From a bacterium (lineage in GTDB: Bacteria > Sumerlaeota > Sumerlaeia > UBA8349): 6,547 nucleotides of DNA. The first letter of the stretch is position 1. Each line of letters starts with the position of its first letter. The DNA is taken from NCBI GenBank assembly GCA_013203855.1, contig JABMPG010000654.1, forward strand, positions 1 through 6,547, given 5' to 3'. Shown here piece by piece: positions 6,173 to 6,547 of this stretch. A model generated the notes under the pieces. That model did not search any database. It was given only the letters and a program-made list of their open reading frames with translations, and was not told where the DNA came from. The position numbers and the translations under genes were made by a program.

Positions 6173-6188
6173 GCGTGTTCTGACACGC
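6173..6188 (+). promoter_or_regulatory. Perfect 6-bp hairpin immediately before a ribosome binding site
   Basis: GCGTGT and ACACGC form a perfect stem around the loop TCTG, ending two bases before the AAGGA ribosome binding site at 6191. It could be an operator half-site pair or a leader hairpin that affects translation. No T-run follows, so it is not an intrinsic terminator. A stem this short can arise by chance. Confidence 0.3.
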
Positions 6189-6190
6189 TC

Positions 6191-6195
6191 AAGGA
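6191..6195 (+). promoter_or_regulatory. Ribosome binding site of the glycosyltransferase gene
   Basis: AAGGA lies four bases before the ATG at 6200. That ATG is the first possible start after the in-frame stop TAA at 6140, so both the site and the open frame favour it over the ATG at 6353. Confidence 0.5.
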
Positions 6196-6199
6196 TCCG

Positions 6200-6547
6200 A
6201 TGCTTCGCTTCATCCACCTCTTTCCCGCGCTGATCGTTCATAGTCTGGTTCTGGCCCGGGCTTTGTGCTGGGGTCTGCCCGTTCTGGCTCTTGGCATTCT
6301 CTTCCGAAGCCTTCCCCTGGCCGGTCCGGTCTCGGGCCGCCGCTGGATAGCCATGCTGTCCTTCATCGAATGGGACGTTTCGTGGCAACGACCCCAGCAA
6401 CTTGCCTCGCGGTTGGCCAACGATTTTGATGTGGTATGCTGCGCGCCCGTGCGGGCCCACAACGCCCCGTGGCGGTCCGTGAAATGGTTGTTCCGGTCGA
6501 GGGAAGTCCTCTCGGACGGGCTTGTGGTACTACGGCCTCTTTTGCTG
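6200..6547 (+). CDS. N-terminal part of a TuaH-like GT-B glycosyltransferase (cut by right edge)
   Basis: An open frame of 116 codons runs from ATG 6200 off the window end. Residues 48–73 read RWIAMLSFIEWD followed by SWQRPQQLASRLA. This is the first beta strand and helix of the glycosyltransferase group that includes TuaH, whose members carry the signature WDxxxQRPxxLA. Next come DFDVVCCAPV (second strand) and LSDGLVVLRPLLL (a further strand ending the visible part), as in the N-terminal Rossmann domain of GT-B enzymes. Such enzymes transfer sugars in polysaccharide or cell-surface glycan synthesis; donor and acceptor are not predictable here. Residues 9–41 are strongly hydrophobic, and could be a membrane anchor or a wrongly included leader. 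An internal ATG at 6353 (M52) would cut into the first strand, so the 6200 start is preferred. Minus-strand frames over this stretch are Gln/Arg-rich shadows. Confidence 0.82.
   Translation, partial: MLRFIHLFPALIVHSLVLARALCWGLPVLALGILFRSLPLAGPVSGRRWIAMLSFIEWDVSWQRPQQLASRLANDFDVVCCAPVRAHNAPWRSVKWLFRSREVLSDGLVVLRPLLL

Larger units (their letters stand above)
5845..6199. other. Divergent gene-free region between the lipoprotein and glycosyltransferase genes
   Basis: These 355 nt must hold the promoters for both the leftward lipoprotein gene and the rightward glycosyltransferase gene. They contain the degenerate repeat run at 5999–6046, a hairpin at 6173–6188 and both ribosome binding sites. Short open frames here (for example 5930–6142 on the plus strand) have unlikely composition and no usable start signal. 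No convincing -35/-10 pair was found: TTGAAA at 6074 has TATCAT only 12 nt away. No tRNA or recognised RNA was seen. Confidence 0.6.

Noticed and set aside
6113..6460. Minus-strand 115-residue open frame opposite the glycosyltransferase start
   Set aside because: Gln/Gly/Arg-rich composition without motifs, whereas the plus strand encodes the WQRPQ signature running off the window edge.
1..6547. CRISPR arrays, insertion sequences, tRNA or rRNA genes
   Set aside because: No regularly spaced identical repeats, transposase motifs, terminal inverted repeats or tRNA-like cloverleaf sequences were found by reading both strands.

Overview
The window is GC-rich bacterial DNA with six protein genes in three blocks. 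Several features suggest a bacterium from the Planctomycetes/Verrucomicrobia/Lentisphaerae assemblage or a nearby uncultured phylum such as Sumerlaeota or Hydrogenedentes. These are an oversized sugar-ABC permease, an ECF sigma factor with a one-helix membrane partner, and a lipoprotein ending in DPF…SVGPD and YDPTNG signatures. The taxonomic guess comes from remembered family style, not from a search.

Block 1 (1–2639, + strand) is the end of a sugar-type ABC importer operon. A MalF/UgpA-type permease enters from the left edge. A MalG-type permease of 638 residues follows 9 nt later. The second permease carries about 390 extra residues between its first and second membrane helices. That loop contains four copies of a ~74-residue repeat with the invariant pattern I-x3-N-x4-T-x-[FY]-x2-[WF]. 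The binding protein and ATPase are not in view.

Block 2 (2652–5844, - strand) converges on block 1 with only 12 nt between stop codons. In transcription order it holds a large lipoprotein of unknown function with a duplicated C-terminal module, an ECF sigma factor whose true start is uncertain, and a tightly coupled single-helix membrane protein. The last is in the anti-sigma position but has no cysteine, so it is not a classical zinc-binding anti-sigma. The most economical reading is a sigma/anti-sigma pair signalling an envelope condition. Whether the lipoprotein belongs to that regulon is unknown.

Block 3 (from 6200, + strand) is the start of a gene cut by the right edge. Its WD…WQRPQ…LA signature marks the N-terminal domain of a TuaH-like GT-B glycosyltransferase, preceded by a hydrophobic N-terminal segment. 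Between blocks 2 and 3 lies a 355-nt divergent, gene-free region with a run of degenerate 6–8 nt repeats and a small perfect hairpin just before the glycosyltransferase ribosome binding site.

The strongest candidate for something undescribed is the repeat-bearing extracytoplasmic insert in the MalG-like permease.
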